DNA of 64,000 bases from Streptomyces atratus (GTDB lineage: Bacteria; Actinomycetota; Actinomycetes; Streptomycetales; Streptomycetaceae): assembly GCF_014648655.1 (NCBI RefSeq), contig NZ_BMRN01000013.1:124001-188000 (forward strand), in the 5' to 3' direction. Shown piece by piece: positions 40,592 through 48,246 of this stretch. Both the position numbers and the translations under genes were made by a program. Each line of letters begins with the position of its first letter. Positions within the stretch are counted from its first letter, which is position 1. The notes beneath the pieces are model-generated. The model saw nothing but the letters and a program-made list of their open reading frames with translations. It was not told the DNA's origin and made no database searches.

Positions 40592-41268
40592 CGCTCTGCT
40601 CCCAGGTATCCGCATGCCACCGCGCGCCGCAGGGCCTCGTCGCGTGCGCCGGGCGCGTCGAGCGGTCCGTCGACCAGCCCGGCGAACCCGATGGCGATCC
40701 GGTCTCCGCCGATGGGCACCAGCCCCACCTCGACCGACTCCCCCGGCCCGAAGCGGACGGAGGAACCGGCGGGGACGCAGAGCCGCATCCCGTACGCCGC
40801 CGCCCGGTCGAAGTCGAGCCGCGGGTTGGCCTCGAAGAAGTGGAAGTGCGACGTCACTGAGACCGGCACGGTCGCGGTGTTGCGGACCGCGAGGCGCGCC
40901 GCCGGTTCCGGCTCGGGCGTGGCGGGACCCGGGACGACGGCCCCGGGAGCGTCGTCGCCGAGCCCGCCGCCCAGCGGCCGGGAAACCACGGCGAGCCGCG
41001 AACCGTCATCGAAGACGGCCTCCACATGGACTTCGGTCACCACATCGGCGACCCCCGGAAGGACATCGTCGGGACCGAGCACGGACCGTGCGGCCTCGAT
41101 GGCCTCGGCGAGTCTGCGCCCGTCGCGGGCGGCCTCGCAGACCGTGTCCGCGATCAGAGCGGTCGCCTCGGGGACATTGAGCTTCAGCCCTCGGGCGCGG
41201 CGGGCCCGGGCCAGTTCGGCGGCGCCGAAGAGCAGCAGCCGGTCACGTTCCGTCGGGGTCAGTCGCAC
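40588..41268 (-). CDS. ureAB: Urease gamma-beta fusion subunit
   Basis: 226-residue fused small subunit. Residues 1-100 match the gamma subunit (MRLTPTERDRLLLFGAAELARARRARG, LNVPEATALIADTVCEAARDGR). Residues 125-226 match beta (VSVTSHFHFFEANPRLDFDRAAAYGMRL, GIRV-like PGESVEVGLVPIGG). Between them an extra Ala/Pro/Glu-rich stretch (PGPATPEPEPAARLAV) replaces the usual beta start. Gamma-beta fusions are known in several actinobacteria. It is the first gene of the operon and overlaps ureC by 4 bp. Confidence 0.9.
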   Translation of the reverse strand: MRLTPTERDRLLLFGAAELARARRARGLKLNVPEATALIADTVCEAARDGRRLAEAIEAARSVLGPDDVLPGVADVVTEVHVEAVFDDGSRLAVVSRPLGGGLGDDAPGAVVPGPATPEPEPAARLAVRNTATVPVSVTSHFHFFEANPRLDFDRAAAYGMRLCVPAGSSVRFGPGESVEVGLVPIGGDRIAIGFAGLVDGPLDAPGARDEALRRAVACGYLGAER

Positions 41269-41385
41269 GCCCGCACACCTCCTGTTTAGAGCAGCACTCT
41301 AACCGTGGATCAGCAGTAACCAAAAGCTCGACTTCGTCACTTTTGAGCGACGCTCCAACCACGCCGCCGGTCCGGGAGCACGACA

Positions 41386-41419
41386 AAGGCCGCACCCGGC
41401 AGAAACCGGGCGCGGCCTT
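41386..41419. terminator. Hairpin downstream of ilvE
   Basis: AAGGCCGC (41386-41393) pairs with GCGGCCTT (41412-41419), with ACCCGG/CCGGG pairing inside the loop. It is about 45 bp past the ilvE stop on the minus strand. Confidence 0.7.
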
Positions 41420-41463
41420 CGCGCATACGACAGGGTCGGACCAGGAGATCCTGAGGCCTCTCG

Positions 41464-42552
41464 TCAGCCGAGCGGGTGCATCCAACCGTGGGTGTCCTCG
41501 GCGACGCCACGCTGGATGTCCAGCAGGCGCTCACGCAGCTTCATCGTGACCTCGCCGGGCGCACCCTCGCTCTGGGTCCACTCGCCGCCCGCGGACTTGA
41601 CGGTGCCGACGGGGGTGATGACGGCTGCGGTACCGCAGGCGAAGACCTCGGTGAGGGTGCCGTTCGCGGTGTCGGTCCGCCACTGGTCGATGGAGACGCG
41701 GCCCTCCTCGGACTCGTAGCCGAGGTCGCGGGCGACCTTGAGCAGCGAGTCACGGGTGACGCCGGCGAGCAGGGAGCCGGTCAGGGCCGGGGTGATGATC
41801 TTGTTCCCGTACACGAAGTACAGGTTCATGCCGCCGAGTTCCTCGACCCACTTGTGCTCGACCGCGTCGAGGTAGGCGACCTGGTCGCAGCCCTTCGCCG
41901 CGGCCTCCGCCTGGGCGAGGAGGGACGCCGCGTAGTTGCCGCCGGTCTTGGCGTCGCCCATGCCGCCGGGGACGGCGCGGACGCGGTCCTCGGAGAGCCA
42001 GATGGAGACCGGCTTGACGCCACCGGGGAAGTAGGCACCGGCGGGCGAGGCGATGACGACGAAGAGGTACTCGTTGGCGGGCTTCACACCGAGGCCGACC
42101 TCGGTCGCGATCATGAACGGGCGCAGGTAGAGCGACTCCTCGCCACCGTGTGCCGGAACCCATGCCTTGTCCTGCTGGACCAGCACGTCGCACGCCTCGA
42201 TGAACGTCTCGACGGGCAGTTCCGGCATGGCCAGCCGGTGCGCCGATGCCTGGAAACGCTTGGCGTTCGCCTCGGGGCGGAACGTGGCGACGGAGCCGTC
42301 GGGCCGGCGGTAGGCCTTGAGGCCCTCGAAGATCTCCTGCGCGTAGTGCAGGACCGTGGTCGCGGGGTCGAGGGAGAGCGGGCCGTAGGGGACGAGCTGG
42401 CCGTCGTGCCAGCCGCGGCCCTCGGTCCACCGGATCGTCACCATGTGATCGGTGAAGTAGCGGCCGAATCCGGGCTTTACCAGGATCGCCTCGCGCTCCG
42501 CGTCGGACAGCGGGTTCGAGGAGGGCTTGAGCTCGATCGTGGGCGTCGTCAT
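41464..42552 (-). CDS. ilvE: Branched-chain amino acid aminotransferase
   Basis: 362-residue class IV PLP enzyme that makes Val, Leu and Ile from their 2-oxo acids. Features: PFGRYFTDHM-type start region (KPGFGRYFTDHMVTIRW), ALHYAQEIFEGLKAYRR, the PLP Lys region GDAKTGGNYAASLLAQ, the phosphate-binding EELGGMNLYFVYGN and GTLTEVFACGTAAVITPVG. ATG 42552 has GAAGGA 9 nt upstream. A hairpin and a small inverted repeat separate it from leuB, so it probably has its own promoter. Confidence 0.95.
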   Translation of the reverse strand: MTTPTIELKPSSNPLSDAEREAILVKPGFGRYFTDHMVTIRWTEGRGWHDGQLVPYGPLSLDPATTVLHYAQEIFEGLKAYRRPDGSVATFRPEANAKRFQASAHRLAMPELPVETFIEACDVLVQQDKAWVPAHGGEESLYLRPFMIATEVGLGVKPANEYLFVVIASPAGAYFPGGVKPVSIWLSEDRVRAVPGGMGDAKTGGNYAASLLAQAEAAAKGCDQVAYLDAVEHKWVEELGGMNLYFVYGNKIITPALTGSLLAGVTRDSLLKVARDLGYESEEGRVSIDQWRTDTANGTLTEVFACGTAAVITPVGTVKSAGGEWTQSEGAPGEVTMKLRERLLDIQRGVAEDTHGWMHPLG

Positions 42553-42602
42553 GTGTGCGTGTCCTTCACCGGTTGTGTGTGTTGGACCGCGCTCACGCCG
42601 CT

Positions 42603-42615
42603 CCTGTCAGACAGG
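42603..42615. promoter_or_regulatory. Inverted repeat CCTGTC-A-GACAGG in the ilvE leader
   Basis: Perfect 6-bp arms, 51-63 bp upstream of the ilvE start. Either an operator or a small RNA hairpin; no regulator is assigned. Confidence 0.35.
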
Positions 42616-42739
42616 TGCTAGGACGTCCGAGCTTCACCGCGAGCCACGGCCCCGTTCGATTATCGCTCCCGGGTGGCCGTGCACGAAATGACGTGAATGC
42701 GGTCCAGTGGTCGATGGTGGCACCCGGGACCGCGCAGGA

Positions 42740-42774
42740 GAAGCCGCCGGGTGCGGTTGCGACCCGGCGGCTTC
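42740..42774 (-). terminator. leuB terminator hairpin
   Basis: 13-bp perfect stem (42740-42752 with 42762-42774), 9-nt loop, 18 bp past the leuB stop. Confidence 0.8.
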
Positions 42775-42792
42775 GAAAATGGAGTCGTCGGG

Positions 42793-43836
42793 TCAGCTCG
42801 CTACGCGTACCGCGAGCGCGTCGCCGATCCGGTCGGTGGTACGAGTCGTCGTGCTGTCGCGCTCCGCGAGGTCGGCGGAGACGGCGTCCTCGATGCGCAC
42901 GGCCTCGGTCTCGTAGCCGAGGTGGCGCAGCAGAAGGGCGACGGAGAGGATGGCGGCCGTGGGGTCGGCCTTGCCCTGGCCCGCGATGTCCGGGGCGGAG
43001 CCGTGGACCGGCTCGAACATCGAGGGGAACTCGCCGCTCGGGTTGATGTTGCCCGAGGCCGCGACGCCGATGCCGCCGGAGACGGCCGCGGCGAGGTCGG
43101 TGATGATGTCGCCGAAGAGGTTGTCGGTGACGATCACGTCGAAGCGCTCGGGCTGCGTGACGAGGAAGATCGTCGCCGCGTCCACGTGCAGGTAGTCGGT
43201 GGTGACGTCCGGGAACTCGGCCGCGACCTCGTTGAAGATATTGGTCCACAGGTGCCCGGCGTAGGTCAGCACGTTGTTCTTGTGGACCAGCGTCAGCTTC
43301 TTGCGCGGGCGGGCCTGGGCGCGGGCGAAGGCGTCACGGACCACACGCTCGACACCGAAGGCGGTGTTGACCGAGACCTCGGTGGCGACCTCGTGCGGGG
43401 TGCCGGTGCGGATCGAGCCGCCATTGCCGGTGTACGGGCCCTCGGTGCCCTCGCGGACCACCACGAAGTCGATCTCCGGCTGCCCCTTGAGCGGGGTCGC
43501 GACACCCGGGAGGAGCTTCGACGGCCGCAGGTTCACATGGTGGTCGAAGAGGAAACGGAGCTTCAGCAGGAAGCCGCGCTCCAGGACGCCGGACGGAACC
43601 GAGGGGTCACCGATCGCGCCGAGCAGGATTGCGTCGTGCTGCTTGAGCGCCTGGACATCCGCGTCGGTGAGGGTCTCACCGGTCGCGTGGTAGCGCTTGG
43701 CGCCGAAGTCGAACTCCTTGGTCTCCAGCTTCACATCCTGCGGGAGAACAGCATTGAGGACCTTGAGGCCCTGAGCCACTACCTCCTGGCCGATACCGTC
43801 ACCAGGGATCACTGCGAGATTGATGCTGCGAGACAT
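42793..43836 (-). CDS. leuB: 3-isopropylmalate dehydrogenase
   Basis: 347-residue NAD-dependent beta-decarboxylating dehydrogenase of leucine synthesis. Visible: MSRSINLAVIPGDGIGQEVV, the substrate Arg region LRFLFDHHVNLRPSKLLPG, VVREGTEGPYTGNGG, the Lys/Asp set in LVHKNNVLTYAGHLW and DAATIFLVTQPERFDVIVTDNLFGDIITDLAA. NAD site sequence is EPVHGSAPDIAGQGKADPTAAILS. ATG 43836. It is 240 bp upstream of ilvE, both on the minus strand. Confidence 0.95.
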   Translation of the reverse strand: MSRSINLAVIPGDGIGQEVVAQGLKVLNAVLPQDVKLETKEFDFGAKRYHATGETLTDADVQALKQHDAILLGAIGDPSVPSGVLERGFLLKLRFLFDHHVNLRPSKLLPGVATPLKGQPEIDFVVVREGTEGPYTGNGGSIRTGTPHEVATEVSVNTAFGVERVVRDAFARAQARPRKKLTLVHKNNVLTYAGHLWTNIFNEVAAEFPDVTTDYLHVDAATIFLVTQPERFDVIVTDNLFGDIITDLAAAVSGGIGVAASGNINPSGEFPSMFEPVHGSAPDIAGQGKADPTAAILSVALLLRHLGYETEAVRIEDAVSADLAERDSTTTRTTDRIGDALAVRVAS

Positions 43837-43917
43837 GTCCGCACCTTACTGCGCGTCCCACACCATGACACGTCACGTCCACCATGCGGACATATGGGGA
43901 GCTGTGCGTGTATCGCT

Positions 43918-44334
43918 CATCCATTCACCTACGACGCCCGCACCTGGGACCGGTTCCTGGCCCGGACGGAGACCGTGCCGTGGATGGTGACCACCGGCAA
44001 CCACGACATGGAGGCCTGGTACTCGCCGGACGGCCACGGCGGCCAGAACGCCCGCTGGACGCTGCCCGGCAACGGTCCGGACCCGGTGGAACCAGCCCGG
44101 TGCGTACTCGTTCGTGCACGGCAACGTGGGGGTCATCGCCCTCGACGCCAATGACGTCTCGTACGAGATCCCGGCCAACTTCGGGATCAGCGACGGCAGG
44201 CAGACGCGCCGGCTGGACCGGCGCCTGCAGCCCGGACGGCACGCCCGGATCCCGGACGGCACGCCCGGATGAAGGTCACCGCACTCGCCGAGTCGGGCGA
44301 GCGCATCGACCATTTCCAGATCGGCCGCGGCTGA
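43918..44334 (+). pseudogene. Decayed metallophosphoesterase gene
   Basis: Fragments of a calcineurin-like phosphoesterase in three frames. The first has FTYDARTWDRFLARTETVPWMV followed by GNHDMEAWYSP, with the metal-binding GNHD. A frameshift near 44090 leads to GAYSFVHGNVGVIALDANDVSYEIP. A third frame ends in VTALAESGERIDHFQIGRG at 44334. The N-terminal GDxG part and most of the C-terminal metal ligands are missing. A perfect 20-bp tandem duplication at 44231-44270 marks the second lesion. Confidence 0.78.
44231..44270. repeat. 20-bp perfect tandem duplication
   Basis: CCCGGACGGCACGCCCGGAT occurs twice back to back inside the metallophosphoesterase pseudogene, at the point where the reading frame is lost. 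It looks like a slippage event. Confidence 0.9.
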
Positions 44335-44340
44335 CCGTTC

Positions 44341-44469
44341 TCAGTGGCCCGTGGAGCCGCCGTTGTCCCTGCGGTCGAGGGCCCGCTGCAGGGCGGCGGC
44401 GGCATTCTGGCGCTCCGACTCGGTCGGGCGGTGGGTGTGACGGACTCGGCGGACAGTCGTCTCGGCCAT
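44341..44469 (-). CDS. 42-residue charged protein
   Basis: Small basic protein MAETTVRRVRHTHRPTESER..., with a predicted amphipathic helix (SERQNAAAALQRALDRRDN). ATG 44469 has AAGGAG 9 nt upstream. The good ribosome site, sensible codon use and a repeat-rich promoter region argue it is expressed. I do not know a family for it. Immediately convergent with the phosphoesterase pseudogene (6-bp gap). Confidence 0.6.
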   Translation of the reverse strand: MAETTVRRVRHTHRPTESERQNAAAALQRALDRRDNGGSTGH

Positions 44470-44482
44470 GGTGGATCGACTC

Positions 44483-44549
44483 CTTGAGATCGCGAGGATT
44501 TCGAGATCGAAAAATCGTGAACGTGATTTCGAGATCAGGATTTCGAGGC
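44483..44549. repeat. Iteron-like repeats of TTTCGAGATC
   Basis: Within 67 bp upstream of the 42-residue gene are two copies of ATTTCGAGATC (44498-44508 and 44526-44536), a partial ATTTCGAGG copy (44540-44548) and a TTGAGATCGCGAGG relative at 44484-44497. The block is much richer in A+T than its surroundings. Clustered, similarly oriented copies suggest binding sites for a regulator. Confidence 0.65.
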
Positions 44550-44790
44550 GCCGGAAGGGGCGGGGAGCGGGCGCCGCAGGGGTTGCCTGCACAGGGGCGC
44601 ACACTCACGACCGCCAGTCGCTGGATCTAGCGAGACGTTCGGCTTCTACAAAGTTAGGACAGCTCGGCCGGTCTGTCTCCACAATTACTCGGACTTCCTA
44701 CTATCTGAGACGGAGGTTTACGGCCGCCCTCAGTGGTTCCCGGATCAGGGCCCACCCCCGGCTGCGGTCCTCCGGTCACCCACCGCCCGC

Positions 44791-45345
44791 TCACAGCACG
44801 TCCCCGTCCCGCCAGTCGAAGATCAGCGTCCCGGACGCAGGCGGCAGCACGGGGCCTGCCACACCGCGGATGCGGATGCTGCCCTCCTCGTCCGGCAGCC
44901 GCTCCACCCCGTACCGTCCCAGTACCGCGATCCGCCCCGGCCACACCAGCCAGCCGCGCCCCGCGTAGAGCGCGGCCCCGGCAGCCGATGCGGACAGGGC
45001 CCCGAAGGCGTACGCCCCGTCGACGACCTGTTCCAGCATGGCCATCACGCGCCCGCCGAGCCCTTCCCGGCGGCGGTCGGCGCGGACGGCCACGGCCTCC
45101 ACGTAGCCGATCCGGTACGAGCGGCCCTCGTGGATCACCCGGCGCTGGACGACGCTGCCGTGGGCGAGAAGCCCGCTGCCGTCCCGTACATACGCGTGGA
45201 TGCCGCCGAGACCGTGGTCCCAGTCGTCGTCGCTGAAGTCTCCTTCGAAGGCGGTGTCCAGGAAGGTGCGGATCTCATCGAGGGCGGCCGGGGTCAGCAG
45301 GCAGGTGTGCGCGGTGTGCAGAGTCGGCTCGGTCGGCTCAGTCAT
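44791..45345 (-). CDS. Aminoglycoside 2'-N-acetyltransferase, AAC(2')-I type GNAT
   Basis: 184-residue GNAT enzyme that resembles the chromosomal AAC(2')-I enzymes of mycobacteria along its whole length. Matching sequence: AFEGDFSDDDWDHGLGGIHAYV, LLAHGSVVQRRV, the acetyl-CoA region RIGYVEAVAVRADRRREGLG, VDGAYAFGALSASAAGAALYAGRGWLVWPG and the C-terminal FDWRDGDVL. AAC(2') enzymes acetylate the 2' amine of aminoglycosides, and the mycobacterial ones may also have a housekeeping role. ATG 45345 has GGGAGG 9 nt upstream. Divergent from the phospholipid-type operon. Confidence 0.85.
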   Translation of the reverse strand: MTEPTEPTLHTAHTCLLTPAALDEIRTFLDTAFEGDFSDDDWDHGLGGIHAYVRDGSGLLAHGSVVQRRVIHEGRSYRIGYVEAVAVRADRRREGLGGRVMAMLEQVVDGAYAFGALSASAAGAALYAGRGWLVWPGRIAVLGRYGVERLPDEEGSIRIRGVAGPVLPPASGTLIFDWRDGDVL

Positions 45346-45445
45346 GCACTCCAGCCTCCCAGGCACCGCAGCCATCAGGTACTCAGCCCCCATCTGAGTA
45401 CCTGCCACGTGTCGAAGAATGGTGCGTCGCAAGAGAGTTGGGCCC

Positions 45446-46018
45446 ATGAATGGCCTATACGCCCTCAAGCCCTGGTACGCGGACCGGCTCTCCGGTGTCC
45501 GCGCCTCGCTGGTCCGTCGCGAGGTGTCGCCCGACACCCTCACCGCGGCCGGCGTGGTCTCGGCGGCCGGTGCCGCCGCCGCACTGGCCTGGCTGCCCAC
45601 CGGCCTCGCCGCCCTGCCGGTCGCCGTGCTGCTCGCGGCCCGGCTCGCCTTCGCCAACCTGGACGGGGCGCTGGCCCGCGACACGGGCCGGACGACCAGG
45701 CGCGGCGCGGTGCTCAACGAACTCGGCGACCGGCTGGCGGATCTGGTCGTGCTGGCCGGTTTCCTGGCGCTCGCCCCGCTGTGGCTGGTGGCGGCGGCCG
45801 GGCTCGCGGCGACGCTGCCGTCCTGGGTGTCGCTGGCCGGCGCGGCGGCGGGCGCGCCCCGGCGCAACGGCGGCCCCGTCGGCAAGACCGAGCGCTGTCT
45901 GCTGGTCGTGGTCGCCGCGGCGAGCGGCTGGTCCGTACCCGTTCTGATCGTGATCGCCGCCGGTTCGCTGCTCACCGCCGCGCTCCGGCTGGCCTGGTTG
46001 TGGCGGGAGCTGGCATGA
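45446..46018 (+). CDS. CDP-alcohol phosphatidyltransferase-like membrane protein with altered motif
   Basis: 190-residue membrane protein of the CDP-alcohol phosphotransferase superfamily, which makes phospholipids from CDP-linked lipids. About six hydrophobic helices. The signature region reads NLDGALAR-x8-GAVLNELGD, where the family has DxxDGxxARx8GxxxDxxxD. Thus the first Asp is Ala and the third is Asn, while DG, AR and the last Asp remain. ATG 45446 is used, with AGAGAG upstream. It is coupled by ATGA overlap to the next gene. It may act on an unusual substrate or need another metal arrangement. Confidence 0.82.
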   Translation: MNGLYALKPWYADRLSGVRASLVRREVSPDTLTAAGVVSAAGAAAALAWLPTGLAALPVAVLLAARLAFANLDGALARDTGRTTRRGAVLNELGDRLADLVVLAGFLALAPLWLVAAAGLAATLPSWVSLAGAAAGAPRRNGGPVGKTERCLLVVVAAASGWSVPVLIVIAAGSLLTAALRLAWLWRELA

Positions 46019-46875
46019 GCGCCGTACTGATCGCCGAGGAGGCGGCGGCACGGGCCGTGCCGCTGGTCGCGGGTGTGCTGGGGGCGGGCGGCGTCGCCGT
46101 CGCCGTACTGCCGTCGAAGGTCCGGATGCGGGCCGAGCTGCGCAAGCGGTGGCGGACCTGGGCGCTGGTCGCCCCGGTCTTCCTGGGGGCGTACTTCCTG
46201 GGCGGCGGCGGGACGTTCGCGCTGGCCGCGGGGCTCGGGGTAATCGCGGTGAGCGAGTTCGTGACGATGGCGGGGCTGAGGCGCGGCGATCACGCGGTGC
46301 TGGCGGTGGCCGCGCTCGCGCTCCCGGCGCTGGCGTGGCTCGCGCCCCAGGTCCTCGACGTACGGGCGGCGGCGCTGCTGCTGGTCGCGGCCGCGCTTCC
46401 TCCGGTGCTGGCCGGGGACGACCGGGCGGGGTTCACCCGCACCGCCCGTACGGTCCTCGGACTGCTGTGGATCCCGGTCGCGCTGACCGGTCTGGTGACG
46501 CTCGGCGATACGGGTGTCGCGGTGGGGCTCGCGGTGGCGCTCGGCGATGTCGGCGCCTGGTGCGGCGGTACAGCGCTGGGCCGCCGCGGCCCGCTCGCCC
46601 GGCCGTTGTCGCCGCTCTCCCCCAACAAGACCTGGGCGGGCGTGTTCGGCGCTGCGGCGGCAACAGCCGTACTCCTGCTCGTACTGGGCGAGTTCACTCT
46701 CCCCCTGTGGGCTGCGGTGCTCGGCGGCTGTGTCCTCGGCGATCTGCTCGAATCGATGGTCAAGCGCGAGTCGGGGGTGAAGGACGCGGGCAGTTGGCTG
46801 CCCGGCTTCGGCGGCCTCCTCGACCGGATCGACTCCCTGCTCGTGGCCCTTCTCCTGGCGATGGTGATGACATGA
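46015..46875 (+). CDS. Phosphatidate cytidylyltransferase family protein
   Basis: 286-residue multi-TM CdsA-type protein. The family signature appears at the end (SMVKRESGVKDAGSWLPGFGGLLDRIDSLL), together with GDVGAWCGGTALGRRGPLARPLSPLSPNKTWAG in the middle. The enzyme would join CTP and phosphatidate to CDP-diacylglycerol, the substrate of the neighbouring transferase. ATG 46015 overlaps the previous stop and the stop overlaps the next start, so the three genes are coupled. A main housekeeping cdsA probably lies elsewhere. Confidence 0.9.
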   Translation: MSAVLIAEEAAARAVPLVAGVLGAGGVAVAVLPSKVRMRAELRKRWRTWALVAPVFLGAYFLGGGGTFALAAGLGVIAVSEFVTMAGLRRGDHAVLAVAALALPALAWLAPQVLDVRAAALLLVAAALPPVLAGDDRAGFTRTARTVLGLLWIPVALTGLVTLGDTGVAVGLAVALGDVGAWCGGTALGRRGPLARPLSPLSPNKTWAGVFGAAAATAVLLLVLGEFTLPLWAAVLGGCVLGDLLESMVKRESGVKDAGSWLPGFGGLLDRIDSLLVALLLAMVMT

Positions 46876-48080
46876 CCTCCACGCTCCCGCGCGTCCGTGA
46901 CCGGGTCGCACCGCCCGTGCGCTCACGCTTCGCCGCCGCGCTCCGGCGCGGCCTGTGGTGGGGCGTCCTCAGCCTCACCGGCGGGGTGGAGCGGCGCGGC
47001 CGGCTGCCGCGCGGCGGTTGTGTCGTCGTCGCCAACCACTCCTCGCACGCGGACACGGCGGCGCTCCTCGCCGCACTCGACGCCCGGCACACCCCGGCGA
47101 TCGGCGCGGCGGCCGACTACTGGTTCGCCTCGCCGTGGCGGCGCCGGATCTGCCGCAGGCTCGCGGCAGGGTTCCCGGTGCGGCGAAGCGGAGGCGGCAT
47201 GGACGACCTGCTGTCCATGGCGGACGAGTTGCGGTCGGGCCGGGCGGTCGTCCTGTTCCCGGAGGGCACCCGGGGCAGGGACGGCGAGCTGGGCTCCTTC
47301 CACCGGGGCGCGCTGGTCCTCGCCGGGCAGGCGGGTGTCCCGGTCGTACCGGTGGGGATCGCGGGCACGGACCGGCTGCTGCCCAAGCACGGCCGGCTGC
47401 GCTCGGCGCTGGTGCGTGTGTCGATCGGTGACCCGCTGCCGTCGGCGGTCACGCCCAAGGAGGCCCGCGACGCGGTGGTTGCGCTGCACTCGCGTACGGT
47501 CGCCGAGCCGCTGAGGGACTCCGCGGCGCGGCGCCGGGTGGCGTCGGTCGTGACCTCGCGCCGGGGCGTACCGCTGGCGTTCGTCTGGGCGCTGGCGGAG
47601 GCGCTGAGCTGGCCGTTGATGCCGGAGCTGTTGCTGGGCGCGGTCTGTGTGGCGGTGCCGCGGGTGGCACTGAAGATGTCGCTGGGCGCACTCGCCGGCA
47701 GTCTGGCCGGTGGCTTGCTCGCCCTCCAACTGGCCTCCGCAGGCGTGCAGTTGCCCGCACCGCTGACCACGGACCGGATGCGCGCCGAGGTCCGCGGCGA
47801 GCTGGCCCTGGAGGGCGCGTCCGCTGTTCGTCACCAGCCGTGGAACGGCATCCCCTTCAAGGTGTACGGCGCCGAGGCGGGCCGCGCCGGAGTCCCCGCG
47901 CTCGACTGGCTCGGCGCATCGACTGCGGCGCGCGGCTCCCGGACCCTCACGCTGGGGCTCGGCTTCGCCGCCTTCGGACTGCTGATGCGCCGTCACCGTC
48001 GTCATTACGGCCGCTGTCTGATCCTGCTGGGCGGCGGCTTCACGGTCGGTCTTTCGCTGATCGTGCACGGCTGGAGCTGA
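46872..48080 (+). CDS. 1-acyl-glycerol-3-phosphate acyltransferase with C-terminal membrane extension
   Basis: 402-residue PlsC-type acyltransferase. The acyltransferase domain is at residues 20-215, with the catalytic NHSSHAD (HX4D), FPEGTRGRDG and the VPVGIAGTDRLLP block. An extra C-terminal part has hydrophobic helices (PLAFVWALAEALSWPLMPELLLGAV, MSLGALAGSLAGGLLALQLA, LGLGFAAFGLLM, CLILLGGGFTVGLSLIVHGW) with a soluble loop between. The extension is not part of ordinary PlsC. Third gene of an operon with a CDP-alcohol transferase and a CdsA-type protein. The upstream open frame from 46149 is antisense-type noise. Confidence 0.88.
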   Translation: MTSTLPRVRDRVAPPVRSRFAAALRRGLWWGVLSLTGGVERRGRLPRGGCVVVANHSSHADTAALLAALDARHTPAIGAAADYWFASPWRRRICRRLAAGFPVRRSGGGMDDLLSMADELRSGRAVVLFPEGTRGRDGELGSFHRGALVLAGQAGVPVVPVGIAGTDRLLPKHGRLRSALVRVSIGDPLPSAVTPKEARDAVVALHSRTVAEPLRDSAARRRVASVVTSRRGVPLAFVWALAEALSWPLMPELLLGAVCVAVPRVALKMSLGALAGSLAGGLLALQLASAGVQLPAPLTTDRMRAEVRGELALEGASAVRHQPWNGIPFKVYGAEAGRAGVPALDWLGASTAARGSRTLTLGLGFAAFGLLMRRHRRHYGRCLILLGGGFTVGLSLIVHGWS

Positions 48081-48246
48081 ACGGGGACACAGCGGGAGAT
48101 CCGGGACGACTCCCCGCCCTCTCCTCTATTGACCCGATGTATTTGCCGTCAGAGACCTTGACGCCCCCTCAGTCCACCATCATTCTCCCACTCATCGGAC
48201 CAATGGTCAGGTCTGTGAACGATGAGCCTGCGGACTGGGAGAAATC

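Noticed and set aside
48198..48208. GACCA-A-TGGTC upstream of GH97 as a DasR-type site
   Set aside because: Half-sites are similar to TGGTC but the order and centre differ from the DasR consensus, so I only mention it.
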